DNA of 64,000 nucleotides. It comes from Ignavibacteriales bacterium. GTDB taxonomy: Bacteria > Bacteroidota > Ignavibacteria > Ignavibacteriales > Melioribacteraceae. Position numbers and translations under genes: made by a program. How positions within the stretch are numbered: position 1 is the first letter of the stretch; each line of letters begins with the position of its first letter. Below, one piece after another: positions 26,666-35,275 of this stretch. The notes beneath the pieces were generated by a model that was not told where the DNA came from, searched no databases, and was given only the letters and a program-made list of their open reading frames with translations. The stretch spans positions 120,163 through 184,162 of the forward strand of contig JAIOYW010000011.1 in the NCBI GenBank assembly GCA_021740915.1. The letters are read 5' to 3'.

Positions 26666-27712
26666 TCAGTTCCCAAACATTATTTCCCAAACTGATTTTT
26701 TTCTGTTCTGTTCTCTCCAGAATTTGGCATAATCGGTCTGCCTGGCTATCCCAACGGGTCCCTCATAAATACCGCCGTCCTTGTAGCCGTCATAAACTCT
26801 GACGGCAATTACATTTTTCTTCCCAAAACGCAGATCGCCCGACTTTAGGTAATACGATCTGTATTTACTATACTCATCGTATGTATCGATAAAGAACGGG
26901 TCGTCATCCATTTGCCCGGTCGATCCCACTTTTTTGCCATTCAGATAAACTTCATCAATATCATCGATTTTTCCAAGAGCCAGAACAAGTTTTTCATTTT
27001 TATACTTTTCAGGAACAACAAATTCTATCCGATACCATCCGAATCCGTCATAATTACGGTAACCCTGGTTATCCCAATATCCGGGGACGAGCAATTCCTC
27101 CCAGTCTGAATCGTTGGCGGCAGGGGCTGCCCAGTCTTTATTATCACCACTCTTAAATTTCCAGAAGCCGCTCAGGTCGATCAGTGTTTTAAGTTCAGAA
27201 TGGTATTTGAGAATTCCCTGATCTCCCGACATTATCCCTCCGTCAAGTTCTGCATCATAAACCCGGACTGCAATCAGGTTGCCGGATTTTTTCAACAGGT
27301 TCTTGGGAATAGGGTACTCACGATGAGCATTATATGCGGTTGCATAATCAGGCGGAAAAACACCGGTTGAACCAATCAATTCACCATTCAGATAAACTTC
27401 ATCAACATCGTCAATATATCCCAGTGAGAGGAAGTATGCGCCGTCTTTCACCACATCACTCACCTCAAACCATTTCCTATACCACGCATAACCATCATAT
27501 CCATGATAGCCCTGCCTTTCCCATGAAGACGGAACTTTAATCTGATCCCAGTCACGGTCATCATAATTCGGATTTTTCCATGCGGCTTCATCTCCAATCG
27601 AAAATTTCCAGGCTCCTTTCACCCGCATAACCCAGTCTTTGTCATTGGCAAGTAATATTCCTGTTCCGTGTATAAGGATAAATATTAACGCAATATATTT
27701 TAGAATTTTCAT
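26666..27712 (-). CDS. Secreted protein with two GH2 sugar-binding-like domains
   Basis: After a signal peptide (MKILKYIALIFILIHGTGILLA, split) there are two tandem copies of the jelly-roll domain found at the N terminus of GH2 enzymes: residues about 27-165 and 180-325. Each has the order W-K-F, DRDW/DSDW, VP-SSWERQGYHGYDGYAWYR, then VDEVYLNG-x-x-[IV]GSTG and a closing AVRVYD. The copies are clearly homologous to each other. No catalytic TIM barrel follows, so it is probably a carbohydrate-binding protein of the periplasm or surface. 5' sequence carries phased TTGTMAC-type repeats. Confidence 0.8.
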   Translation of the reverse strand: MKILKYIALIFILIHGTGILLANDKDWVMRVKGAWKFSIGDEAAWKNPNYDDRDWDQIKVPSSWERQGYHGYDGYAWYRKWFEVSDVVKDGAYFLSLGYIDDVDEVYLNGELIGSTGVFPPDYATAYNAHREYPIPKNLLKKSGNLIAVRVYDAELDGGIMSGDQGILKYHSELKTLIDLSGFWKFKSGDNKDWAAPAANDSDWEELLVPGYWDNQGYRNYDGFGWYRIEFVVPEKYKNEKLVLALGKIDDIDEVYLNGKKVGSTGQMDDDPFFIDTYDEYSKYRSYYLKSGDLRFGKKNVIAVRVYDGYKDGGIYEGPVGIARQTDYAKFWREQNRKKSVWEIMFGN

Positions 27713-27781
27713 TTTCTTTCGTTCTTATTTATTCAATTATACAAATTTGCTGAATTTCTTTTGTCATACAATTGTAGTCAA

Positions 27782-27798
27782 TTGTCACAAATTGTAAC
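27782..27798. promoter_or_regulatory. Phased TTGT-AC repeats upstream of the GH2-domain gene
   Basis: TTGTCAC (27782-27788) and TTGTAAC (27792-27798) are direct repeats ten bases apart, one helical turn. They lie about 70-85 bases upstream of the minus-strand gene start at 27712. The same motif, also phased, occurs before the neighbouring HEAT-repeat gene. Operator function is inferred. Confidence 0.4.
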
Positions 27799-27802
27799 AG
27801 AA

Positions 27803-28231
27803 CTATCTTGCTGCGATTCCATTGCTTTGGAGCAGATATGTGTTGTAGATACCGCTTAACAGGTTCCTGACCTTAACATCTGAATCTTCGCAGGCTATTT
27901 GTTTTACCACGAACATCCCCCTGTCATCGCCGAGTTTATAAAGCGCCATTGCCAGAACATATTTGATGCTGTCATCTTTTTCATTGCTCAGAGCTTTCAT
28001 CAGAGGAAGCAAGGTCTCACTGATACCGTATTTACCGGCAAAATAAATTGCACTCCTGCGTACTCCGGGGTTATCGGATTCAATTCCCATTATGAGGTTT
28101 GAAATCGCTTCAGGCGATCTGTAATAGGCGGTGTCCCTGGTTTGTGCTGTTAGAGACGAATATGAAATTGTTATTAAAACTGAAAGAACAAACATCGTCA
28201 TGTTAACTGAGCGGAATCTTGAGCGTGTCAT
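27803..28231 (-). CDS. Secreted HEAT-repeat protein
   Basis: 142 residues. A hydrophobic N terminus (VNMTMFVLSVLITISYSSLTAQ) looks like a signal peptide with cleavage after TAQ. Residues 40-135 form about three HEAT-type helical pairs (DNPGVRRSAIYFAGKYG, DDSIKYVLAMALYKLGDDRG, DSDVKVRNLLSGIY). HEAT repeats are protein-interaction modules; the partner is unknown. An internal ATG at residue 11 or 13 is an alternative start that would shorten the basic N region. Confidence 0.7.
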   Translation of the reverse strand: MTRSRFRSVNMTMFVLSVLITISYSSLTAQTRDTAYYRSPEAISNLIMGIESDNPGVRRSAIYFAGKYGISETLLPLMKALSNEKDDSIKYVLAMALYKLGDDRGMFVVKQIACEDSDVKVRNLLSGIYNTYLLQSNGIAAR

Positions 28232-28313
28232 TTTTTCTCCTGTTGAAAAATGAATAATTACAGGAGTTAAACTAAATTGTAGAGTAAGGGCAGTTGTCAG
28301 GCAGGAGTAAACA

Positions 28314-28341
28314 TTTGTAACAAGTTGTAACTTAAAAGTAA
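28314..28341. promoter_or_regulatory. Three phased TTGTAAC-type repeats upstream of the HEAT gene
   Basis: TTGTAAC occurs at 28314-28320 and 28324-28330, and AAGTAAC at 28335-28341, so the spacing is 10 and 11 bases. They lie about 85-110 bases upstream of the minus-strand start at 28231. The matching pair at 27782-27798 precedes the next gene, suggesting one regulator for both. Confidence 0.45.
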
Positions 28342-28431
28342 CAACAGGTCATTTCAGGCTTAAAAGTCATTTTATTTGTTATTTCTTCGTGTACTGCATG
28401 GCGATTTTTTAACCACAAGGAGCATAAACTC

Positions 28432-29202
28432 TCACCTGTCAGATTCAATTTCAACACCCACCGGGCAATGGTCTGAGCCCATCACTTCAGGAAGAATATA
28501 TGCGGCTTTTACGTTCGGAATAAATCCGTCATTTACAAAAAAGTAGTCAATACGCCAGCCGACGTTTCTTTCCCTTGCGCGCGTAACGAGATGCCACCAT
28601 GTATAATTTTTACCTTCGTTATTAAACATCCTGAAAGTATCGGTATATCCTGCTGAAACAAATTTATCCATCCACGCCCGCTCCTCCGGCAGGAAACCAG
28701 ACACACCGACATTCTCTTTTGGTCTGTCAAGATCAATCTCTTTATGAGCAGTGTTAAAATCACCACAAATTACAAGATTTTTACCCTCATTTTTAAGAGC
28801 CCCTGCAAAATCAAGAAAGGCATCATAAAATTCCATTTTGTATTGAAGCCTCCCGTCCATTTTGCCATTAGGGTAATAAATGTTTATCAGCGTGAAGTCA
28901 TCGAATTCAGCCGAAATTATTCTGCCTTCGTCATCAAAACGCGGTATGCCGAAGCCATAATTAACCGATAAAGGCTTTTTCTTAGAATAGATCGCTACTC
29001 CGCTATAACCTTTTTTTATAATTGATGATGAGAAATATGAGTGATATCCGGCAATATTCCGCAGCTCTTCCTGAAGCTGATCCGGTGAAGCTTTTGTTTC
29101 CTGAAGACAAAGAATATCCGGATCGGTTTTTTCAAACCATTCAAAAAAACCTTTCTTAGCTATTGCTCTGATACCATTAACATTCCAAGATACTATTTTC
29201 AT
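28432..29202 (-). CDS. xth: Exodeoxyribonuclease III
   Basis: 256 residues of the ExoIII/AP-endonuclease family: WNVNGIRA at 6-13, QETKA (34-38) with the metal-binding Glu, [21 protein letters not shown] with the catalytic Asp/Asn, and GSDHCPVG near the C terminus with the catalytic His. It cuts DNA at abasic sites and removes 3' blocking groups in base-excision repair. It is preceded by an unrelated intergenic region and has no clear operon partner. Confidence 0.95.
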   Translation of the reverse strand: MKIVSWNVNGIRAIAKKGFFEWFEKTDPDILCLQETKASPDQLQEELRNIAGYHSYFSSSIIKKGYSGVAIYSKKKPLSVNYGFGIPRFDDEGRIISAEFDDFTLINIYYPNGKMDGRLQYKMEFYDAFLDFAGALKNEGKNLVICGDFNTAHKEIDLDRPKENVGVSGFLPEERAWMDKFVSAGYTDTFRMFNNEGKNYTWWHLVTRARERNVGWRIDYFFVNDGFIPNVKAAYILPEVMGSDHCPVGVEIESDR

Positions 29203-29395
29203 TTTATACCTGAGGCGACCTTAATAATTGATTTGAGCATTTTCAGAATTCATCCTATCCCAAACTTAAATTTAGGCACACATTAAAATATAATGTAAAG
29301 ATTAGTCGGGATTTTTTTATGAAATTAACACAAGAGCTTAATTTCAAATTGTGGTGTCTTCCACATTCAAAAGAATTTTCTATTTTATGAGGGAT

Positions 29396-29427
29396 AAAAA
29401 ATGAGCCATCCGGGAGGGACGGCTCAT
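29396..29427 (-). terminator. Rho-independent terminator after the DUF2892 gene
   Basis: On the minus strand ATGAGCCGTCC pairs with GGATGGCTCAT (one G-U pair) around CTCCC, followed by six T. It begins 11 bases after the DUF2892 stop. Confidence 0.85.
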
Positions 29428-29437
29428 AATAAGAAGT

Positions 29438-29629
29438 TTATTTTTTCTCATTTGGGCATGTGGACACACCCATAACTGAATACAGCGGGCAGCTTCCCAT
29501 AAACGCCGTTGCGAGAGGAATAATACCAATAACGCCGAACCAGTTCTGGAAATAAAGTCCTGCAGCAATTATTACAACACCGAGGACTATCCTGACGGTT
29601 TTATCTATACTTCCAACATTCTTTTTCAC
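29438..29629 (-). CDS. DUF2892 (YgaP-like) small membrane protein
   Basis: The start is GTG 29629, because AAAAGGAG sits six bases upstream; longer readings run through low-complexity isoleucine codons. The resulting 63-residue protein (MKKNVGSIDKTVRIVLGVV...) carries the DUF2892 pattern: an N-terminal KNVGSIDKTVR, two short membrane segments around 14-27 and 33-44, and a Cys-rich tail (GSCPLYSVMGVSTC). Related domains are the membrane anchor of YgaP-type rhodaneses. It is a single-domain version. Confidence 0.88.
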   Translation of the reverse strand: MKKNVGSIDKTVRIVLGVVIIAAGLYFQNWFGVIGIIPLATAFMGSCPLYSVMGVSTCPNEKK

Positions 29630-29701
29630 TTGTAACTCCTTTTTAAAAAAATGAATAAAATAAATAATGATAATAATTAGATGCTTATGTGCCAAAAGGA
29701 T

Positions 29702-30370
29702 TCAGCCATTGATGGCTTCCCGGAGAAAATCAAGAAATTTCCTGCCTGTCATAAAGTAATCGAGAATAACATCGGCAAGAACCGGGGCAGTAACTAAGTC
29801 TCCCGGCAATTCAGTAAAATAGTAAAACTGCTTGTTAAAAATTAGGGGCTGTTTCAGAGCGGCAGCCGCAAATTCGGGGGACAGTTTTTTGTTTTTTTCT
29901 CCAAGAACCTGCCCGCATTTTTCCTGAAAATCGCGCTCACCAATTATCCCCGAAAATATTTCCGGTGATGATGCCATCGCTTTCCTGATATTATAGATTT
30001 GTTCCTTTTCAGGCATATATAAACCCCCAAATATGCCGATCTGGTCATCAGAGACTTCAAAATAATATCCGGGAGCACTCATTCCTTTTCTGCCTCCTGG
30101 TCCAATTACAGCCGCCATTCGTGTTTTGTAAGGTGTTTTATCTTTTGAAAAACGCACATCCCGGTAAATTCTGAAAATCGCCTCTTTCGGCTCGAGCCTT
30201 ATCAATTTATCTTCAGCCCCAACCCTGAAAATCAGTTCTGTGACAAGATCTTCAAAAGGAGATTTGACGAATTTTTCAAAACGCAGTTTATTCATCTTAA
30301 ACCACTCTGAATTGTTGTTTTGCTTCAATTCACTGAAAAACGATTTGTACTCCTCGGTTAAAATTGCCAT
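29702..30370 (-). CDS. DUF2461 domain-containing protein
   Basis: 222 residues of the DUF2461/TIGR02453 family. The N terminus has the signature FFSELKQNNNSEWFKMNKLRFEK (split), followed by RIYRDVRFSKDKTPYKTRMAAVIGPGGRK, the most conserved block, then YYFEVSDDQIGIFGGLYMPEKEQ. No function has been established for this family. It abuts the VOC gene (start 30370, VOC stop 30371), so they are co-transcribed. Confidence 0.92.
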   Translation of the reverse strand: MAILTEEYKSFFSELKQNNNSEWFKMNKLRFEKFVKSPFEDLVTELIFRVGAEDKLIRLEPKEAIFRIYRDVRFSKDKTPYKTRMAAVIGPGGRKGMSAPGYYFEVSDDQIGIFGGLYMPEKEQIYNIRKAMASSPEIFSGIIGERDFQEKCGQVLGEKNKKLSPEFAAAALKQPLIFNKQFYYFTELPGDLVTAPVLADVILDYFMTGRKFLDFLREAING

Positions 30371-30739
30371 TTAATACCTCGAATGGAAAGCGATTCGGTT
30401 TCCTTCAGAATCAATAAACATCGCCATAAATCCAATATCTTCTCTCACAAGCGTTTTTTCCTGGATCACTTTTCCACCAGCGCTATTAACGCGGGACAGC
30501 GCCACTGAAAGATCATCTCCGCCATTGAGAAAAACAAGGCAGCCATGCTCAGAAGGCACATAGCCCTCTCCACAACAGAGTGCTCCACCGATTCCTTCGC
30601 CTTCCATTGGGAAAAATGCCATATCAATTCCTGACATTTCCATTCGATAGAATTCACCTCCGAGAACTGTCTGATAAAAACTGATAGCCCTTTCCATATT
30701 GGCTACGGGAATTTCGAACCAATTTATGACATTTGACAT
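30371..30739 (-). CDS. VOC family protein
   Basis: 122 residues. WFEIPVANMERAISFYQTVLG opens a typical VOC half, ending FFPME; the second half includes PSEHGCLVFLNGG and closes with MAMFIDSEGNRIAFHSRY, split here by eye. Substrate unknown. Immediately followed by the DUF2461 gene on the same strand. Confidence 0.9.
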   Translation of the reverse strand: MSNVINWFEIPVANMERAISFYQTVLGGEFYRMEMSGIDMAFFPMEGEGIGGALCCGEGYVPSEHGCLVFLNGGDDLSVALSRVNSAGGKVIQEKTLVREDIGFMAMFIDSEGNRIAFHSRY

Positions 30740-30810
30740 TTTATTCCTTTTAATAATTTCTTAAAATGAGCAATAAATTATGGTTAATAAAAAACATTTG
30801 CAAATGTCAA

Positions 30811-31464
30811 CTATCCTGCAACAATTTGACCTAATATCTGACTGAAAACCTCTGGCCGGATTTCATGTCCACCGTCAAATTCTAATGTCCTGAAATTCAA
30901 TCCGCGGGATTGAAGTCCATCAGTAACTGCTCCCATCATCCGTGCGGTTACAATTCTATCATTCTTTCCCTGAACTATAAAAATTTCCGGAAATTTGGGG
31001 AATTCCATCCGGTCGGTTTCAAAAGTATCCGGAGGCGGACCGCCCCATAAAATCAGAGATAACGGCGGGGTGTCCCGATGTACTGCCCATCTGAAGGCAG
31101 TTGCAGCTCCCTGTGAGAAACCCAGAATATGAATTTTTGCATCGGGATGAATTAGTTTGATGACTTCCTGCTCAATGCTGTCAAGATACACAAGATTATC
31201 TGAAATATCTGCTTCGCGTTCGAGTTTGGTCATCCACGATGCACCCACATTTCCTCCGGCTGCCCTGGGATAAAATCTATGAGTTCCCTCAGGTGCAGCA
31301 AGCAGAATATCCTTGCCCTCTGATAGGCCGAAAGAATTGAGAAAGTCATCAGCTAACTGGGCATAACCGTGAAGCATAAAAATTAAATGTTTATGCTTTG
31401 AAGCCGGCTCTTCTGAAAAAAAACACCTTGCTGTTTTTCGTGTGGTTATTGAAATACTGATCAT
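30811..31464 (-). CDS. Alpha/beta hydrolase, phospholipase/carboxylesterase type
   Basis: 217 residues. The nucleophile elbow is GFSQG with S117; D169 in VQGKNDRI and H200 in DGGHEI complete the triad. HGYAQ (32-36) forms the oxyanion-hole loop. The size and motifs fit the bacterial carboxylesterase / acyl-protein-thioesterase-like group. No signal peptide is visible. It is divergent from the lytic transglycosylase gene across a 110-base AT-rich promoter region. Confidence 0.88.
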   Translation of the reverse strand: MISISITTRKTARCFFSEEPASKHKHLIFMLHGYAQLADDFLNSFGLSEGKDILLAAPEGTHRFYPRAAGGNVGASWMTKLEREADISDNLVYLDSIEQEVIKLIHPDAKIHILGFSQGAATAFRWAVHRDTPPLSLILWGGPPPDTFETDRMEFPKFPEIFIVQGKNDRIVTARMMGAVTDGLQSRGLNFRTLEFDGGHEIRPEVFSQILGQIVAG

Positions 31465-31574
31465 AAAAATTGTAAAAATTATTTTTCTCTGAATATGGGA
31501 AAATTCATTCAGAGCGGTTAATTGTAAAGAAATAATTATTTTGCGGTCTCACTTAATCTTATCTCTGCAAACAC

Positions 31575-32531
31575 ATGGAATCTAAAAAATTAAAGTACGC
31601 ATTTGCTGCTATTGTAATCATCATACTTCTTCTGAATAGTGCAGTCTCATTAAAATATCTGTTTTACGATAATAATGAAAAACAAATAGTCTATATAAAC
31701 AAAGATTCGACACTTTCATTGTTAAATAAATCCCCTGAAATACCCGATGAACTGTATTTTGCAGGAGAAAGAGTCCCAATAGAGATTCCGTCTGTAAAAG
31801 AAAGGCTTGAGCGGGAATTACTGGTCAACCAATATTGGCATTCGCAAACAATTCTCTGGATAAAAAGAAGTGCTCGCTGGCTTCCGGAAATCAGCAGCAC
31901 CTTGCTCGAGAAGAATATTCCGGATGAGTTAAAATATATTTCCGTTATTGAAAGCAACCTTACGAATGTTGTATCACCTGCAGGGGCTGCAGGATTCTGG
32001 CAGATAATGCCTGTCGTTGCAAAAGCTTCCGGTCTTATTGTCCGCAATGATGTTGATGAAAGATATCATCTCCGGAAATCTACACTCGTAGCAGCCGATT
32101 ATCTCAGAGAAGCGAAACAGAAATTCGGGAACTGGACGCTTGCGGCTGCTTCATATAACCGGGGTGTGCCCGGACTTTCAAGAGCTATCGAAAGCCAGGG
32201 CCAGAATAATTTCTATAATCTTTATCTGAACGAAGAAACCTCACGCTATATTTTCCGGATTCTTGCTGCAAAACTCGTGCTTGAAAATCCTGAAAAGTAT
32301 GGTTTCTATATACCCGACAAAGAAAAATATAGTTCAGTCGATATTCGTGAAATTGAGGTAAAAAAGACCATCGGTGATCTTGCCTCATTTGCCAATGACG
32401 CCGGTTATAATTACAGAATCCTGAAAACATTCAATCCCTGGCTCAGAGATACTGTGCTTAAAAATAATGAGGGGCGATCTTTTATTTTTCAAATGCCGGC
32501 TGATCCTGAAAAATTTATTGTGAACCCATAA
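31575..32531 (+). CDS. Membrane-anchored lytic transglycosylase (SLT domain)
   Basis: 318 residues with an N-terminal membrane anchor (about 8-26) and an SLT lysozyme-like domain from about 105 to 230. The catalytic Glu is E126 in YISVIESNL; the AGAAGFWQIMP motif (136-146) and AASYNRG (about 195-201) also match MltD/Slt-type enzymes. It cleaves glycan strands to 1,6-anhydromuropeptides in the periplasm. That product class is exactly what the AmpG/NagZ set near 45-50 kb handles, although the genes are separate. A LysM-like tail is not evident, but the final 70 residues may be a binding domain. Confidence 0.9.
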   Translation: MESKKLKYAFAAIVIIILLLNSAVSLKYLFYDNNEKQIVYINKDSTLSLLNKSPEIPDELYFAGERVPIEIPSVKERLERELLVNQYWHSQTILWIKRSARWLPEISSTLLEKNIPDELKYISVIESNLTNVVSPAGAAGFWQIMPVVAKASGLIVRNDVDERYHLRKSTLVAADYLREAKQKFGNWTLAAASYNRGVPGLSRAIESQGQNNFYNLYLNEETSRYIFRILAAKLVLENPEKYGFYIPDKEKYSSVDIREIEVKKTIGDLASFANDAGYNYRILKTFNPWLRDTVLKNNEGRSFIFQMPADPEKFIVNP

Positions 32532-32552
32532 CAGATTCTGAATACACGAAGT

Positions 32553-34919
32553 TTATTTCAATAAAAGTGCTTTGCCCCGTGCAACTGAAGTGCCGGCTCT
32601 GAGCTCATAAATATAAAGTCCGCCGGATAATCCACCGGCATAAAATTTTATATTGTGTAAACCTTTGGGAATAAAACTATCTAATGGTACTGCAACCAGT
32701 TCGCCAATCGAATTATAAACTTTGAGAACCGCCCGGCCGGCTTCCGGAACTTCAAAACTTATGTTTGTTGAAGGGTTAAATGGATTGGGGTATGCCGGAA
32801 GAAGATTAAACTTTTCGGGATTGTTTTTTTCAGTAATGCCTGTTACCGGACCCCTGAACTCCCATTTAATTGCATCGAAAATAATTTCCTGTCCTGCAAC
32901 CGATGAAGCATCTCCGAGATAGACCAACCCGCTACCTGCGGCAAAATTATATAAACCAAGTGAAGCCCACTGGTCATTAAAATTTTTCTGATTAAGTGAA
33001 ATTTCTGTCTGGCCACCCAGATGGTGAATCTTGTATCGGGCATCAACAGCATTGGAAAATGGAATGTATGCAAAAACCTCGTACTGACCATCCTGAGGGA
33101 GAGCTGGCGTCCATGTTGCATAGCTGGTATCTGTTGTGCCGGAAGCATTCGTAAAAACGTACCAGAAATGATTTTTGTGGCCGAGAGCTTTATCTCTCCA
33201 GGTTGTCATTGAGGCTGGTGTTTTTGTATGCAGATAGAATCCCCTTTCAAGGTGGCTGTCATCCACCAGTGTATCTGCCTGCGCCGGAATATCATAGCGG
33301 TGTCTTATACACCATGCAACACCATTAAGGTTTTGAAAACCATTGTTATACCCGGGCCAGTCATACATTGCGTTTTTACCGTCATAACTTGGATATCCGG
33401 GAGTATTTTTATTTCCGTAAGGATCATTAAAAATCAGAGTATGGTCAGTATAAAGTCCATGAGCGACGATAAGATGACCGGAACTTGTCAGCATCACACA
33501 CATTGTGTAGGGATATCCGCTTTCGATTTCGCCCAGGGCTTCCGAATAAGGAGGTGATTCAGATTGAATTGCATTCAGACCATGTTTCCTGTAATATCCG
33601 GCCATTTTTGTATGAGGTGAACCCCCGTTCCACATGTACCCATAACCGCCCCATGCTGCGTTGCTGTTTGGATCATTAGCTGCTGATTGATACAAATAAT
33701 CCATGAACCGGTACTTGTCTGCAACATATCTTCCCCATTGATTATAATGACCGGGATAGGGTGTGGAACATCTGATTTCCCACCTTGGCAGAATTTTATA
33801 ATACCCGAGAACTGTTATTGCTGCGGTTGGCGCACATGACCAATGTCCATTATGCCAGTCCGGAGTATCATAGACCTGATGAACATATGACATACTGAGA
33901 GCTTTGCCAGAAACGTCCGGGGGGACAGTATGATAATGTAAAGGTTTCAGTTCGACCCCATCGAAAATAAGCCGCGGGTCAGATTTGTACTGATCTGCTG
34001 AGAATGGAACAGAAAAAATACTCCGCCCAAGATAATTGTGATATAATATTTCTTCGCCATCTTCTGAAAAAGCAGGCTCCATCTCAAATATTTCAGGAGT
34101 ATCTGTCAGTTTAACAGTTGTGTTTTTTTGCACATCATAATAATAAAGGTCGCTTCCGGCAAGCCTTTCTTCAAAATATTCCGCCTTATGGAAAACAATT
34201 CCCCGGGAGGTACTATTCCAGGAAGGAGCCAGCCCCTCGCCTATTGATATTGTTTTATTACTATTTAGATCAAACAGGAAAAGCGTTCCTCCGAGACTGG
34301 AATAGATCAAATACCGCGAATTCGGAGACCATACAGGGAAATAATATCCATAATTCCCAGAACTGATCAATTTCCGATCTCCGCTATTAAGATTTATTAT
34401 AAGGATATGATCGTCAATATCGTTATAAGCTGCCCGATTCCCATCGGGGGAAATCGGGGTCAGGTTGGAATATACTCCGAGATCAAAGCGTTTTTCATTT
34501 TCACCTGTTCTTACTATGAGATGATTACCCAGCGAGAAACATATATCTCCTTTCCTGCTGAATGTCGGCTGTCCGGCAAAATCAGCTTCCTCTGTAAGCC
34601 TGCTTACCACACCATCAGATAGGTTAATAACGGCAGGAACCTGTTTGCCATTAGCTGTGATTAGTTTCACTCCAACTTTCGTTTTCGAAGGACTGACAGA
34701 AAAATATTTGCCGCAATTAGGTCCTGTTACCAGTTCGGTGATTTTATTATCCGAGAATTGATAAAGAGCAGAGCCATAATTATCTGTAAAAATAATCCCG
34801 TCAGAAGAGAATGCGGGATTTGAAAGATACCCGTCAGCCTCAAAAGATTCCTGAGAATACATCTGTGAAGTTAAAACCGTAAAAAATAGCGCCGCGAAAA
34901 TTCGTTTTTTGTAAATCAT
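32553..34919 (-). CDS. Type IX-secreted C39-like peptidase with propeller and golvesin-like domains
   Basis: 788 residues after a signal peptide. Residues about 30-320 are PD40/TolB-like blades (YFPVWSPNSRYLIYSS; EPAFSEDGEEILYHN). Residues 345-540 contain a C39-like papain-fold peptidase: C362 in HWSCAPTAAI, H482 or H487 in SSGHLIVAHGLY, and N498-D499 in FNDPYG. Residues 555-695 resemble a golvesin-type jelly roll. The last 70 residues are a type IX sorting domain (YPNPFNPSTNI..., ending in a G-L-Y-I-Y-E-L strand). Likely exported across the outer membrane and attached or released; substrate unknown. It converges with the transglycosylase gene 21 bases away. Confidence 0.85.
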   Translation of the reverse strand: MIYKKRIFAALFFTVLTSQMYSQESFEADGYLSNPAFSSDGIIFTDNYGSALYQFSDNKITELVTGPNCGKYFSVSPSKTKVGVKLITANGKQVPAVINLSDGVVSRLTEEADFAGQPTFSRKGDICFSLGNHLIVRTGENEKRFDLGVYSNLTPISPDGNRAAYNDIDDHILIINLNSGDRKLISSGNYGYYFPVWSPNSRYLIYSSLGGTLFLFDLNSNKTISIGEGLAPSWNSTSRGIVFHKAEYFEERLAGSDLYYYDVQKNTTVKLTDTPEIFEMEPAFSEDGEEILYHNYLGRSIFSVPFSADQYKSDPRLIFDGVELKPLHYHTVPPDVSGKALSMSYVHQVYDTPDWHNGHWSCAPTAAITVLGYYKILPRWEIRCSTPYPGHYNQWGRYVADKYRFMDYLYQSAANDPNSNAAWGGYGYMWNGGSPHTKMAGYYRKHGLNAIQSESPPYSEALGEIESGYPYTMCVMLTSSGHLIVAHGLYTDHTLIFNDPYGNKNTPGYPSYDGKNAMYDWPGYNNGFQNLNGVAWCIRHRYDIPAQADTLVDDSHLERGFYLHTKTPASMTTWRDKALGHKNHFWYVFTNASGTTDTSYATWTPALPQDGQYEVFAYIPFSNAVDARYKIHHLGGQTEISLNQKNFNDQWASLGLYNFAAGSGLVYLGDASSVAGQEIIFDAIKWEFRGPVTGITEKNNPEKFNLLPAYPNPFNPSTNISFEVPEAGRAVLKVYNSIGELVAVPLDSFIPKGLHNIKFYAGGLSGGLYIYELRAGTSVARGKALLLK

Positions 34920-35176
34920 CTATCGTCCGGGAAGAAATTTATATCTTAAATTAGCCTAATATTCTTAAAAAGAAAAATGTTGTGCCTTAGCAAGCACGGT
35001 TGAATTATGCAGTGGTCTCAAAAAATAACGGCATAAAGTCTGAATGGAAAAATAACCGGCAACCAGTTAAAATGCTCAACAGTCGGTTTTTCTTTGTTCA
35101 AATAAACTCTTTATGTTGCTTCTCTGCTTACAACTTCCGGAAAAATTTTGTAAAGAAATAATTTATGTGTCCTTTA

Positions 35177-35213
35177 AACGATCGGGAATAATTATTAGGC
35201 AATACCGATCGTT
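35177..35213. repeat. Inverted repeat with palindromic arms
   Basis: AACGATCGG (35177-35185) and CCGATCGTT (35205-35213) form a perfect 9-bp inverted repeat around 19 bases. Each arm contains the self-complementary CGATCG, the sort of symmetry expected for a dimeric regulator's site. It lies 36 bases before the terminator-like hairpin. Confidence 0.55.
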
Positions 35214-35234
35214 AATAAACACCAAGGCAATAAT

Positions 35235-35263
35235 TGTCCCCGGTAAAAATTATTCCGGGGACA
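35235..35263 (-). terminator. GC-rich hairpin after the propeller protein
   Basis: TGTCCCCGG pairs perfectly with CCGGGGACA around an 11-base AT-rich loop. It starts 13 bases after the stop of the gene at 35276. No T run follows, so it may instead protect the mRNA end. Confidence 0.6.
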
Positions 35264-35275
35264 AAAATTAATCTG

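Larger units (their letters stand above)
34920..35275. other. AT-rich spacer with two hairpins
   Basis: This 356-base spacer separates two minus-strand genes. No gene is seen. It holds the palindrome pair 35177-35213 and the terminator-like hairpin 35235-35263, plus the promoter region of the C39-like protein. Confidence 0.4.
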
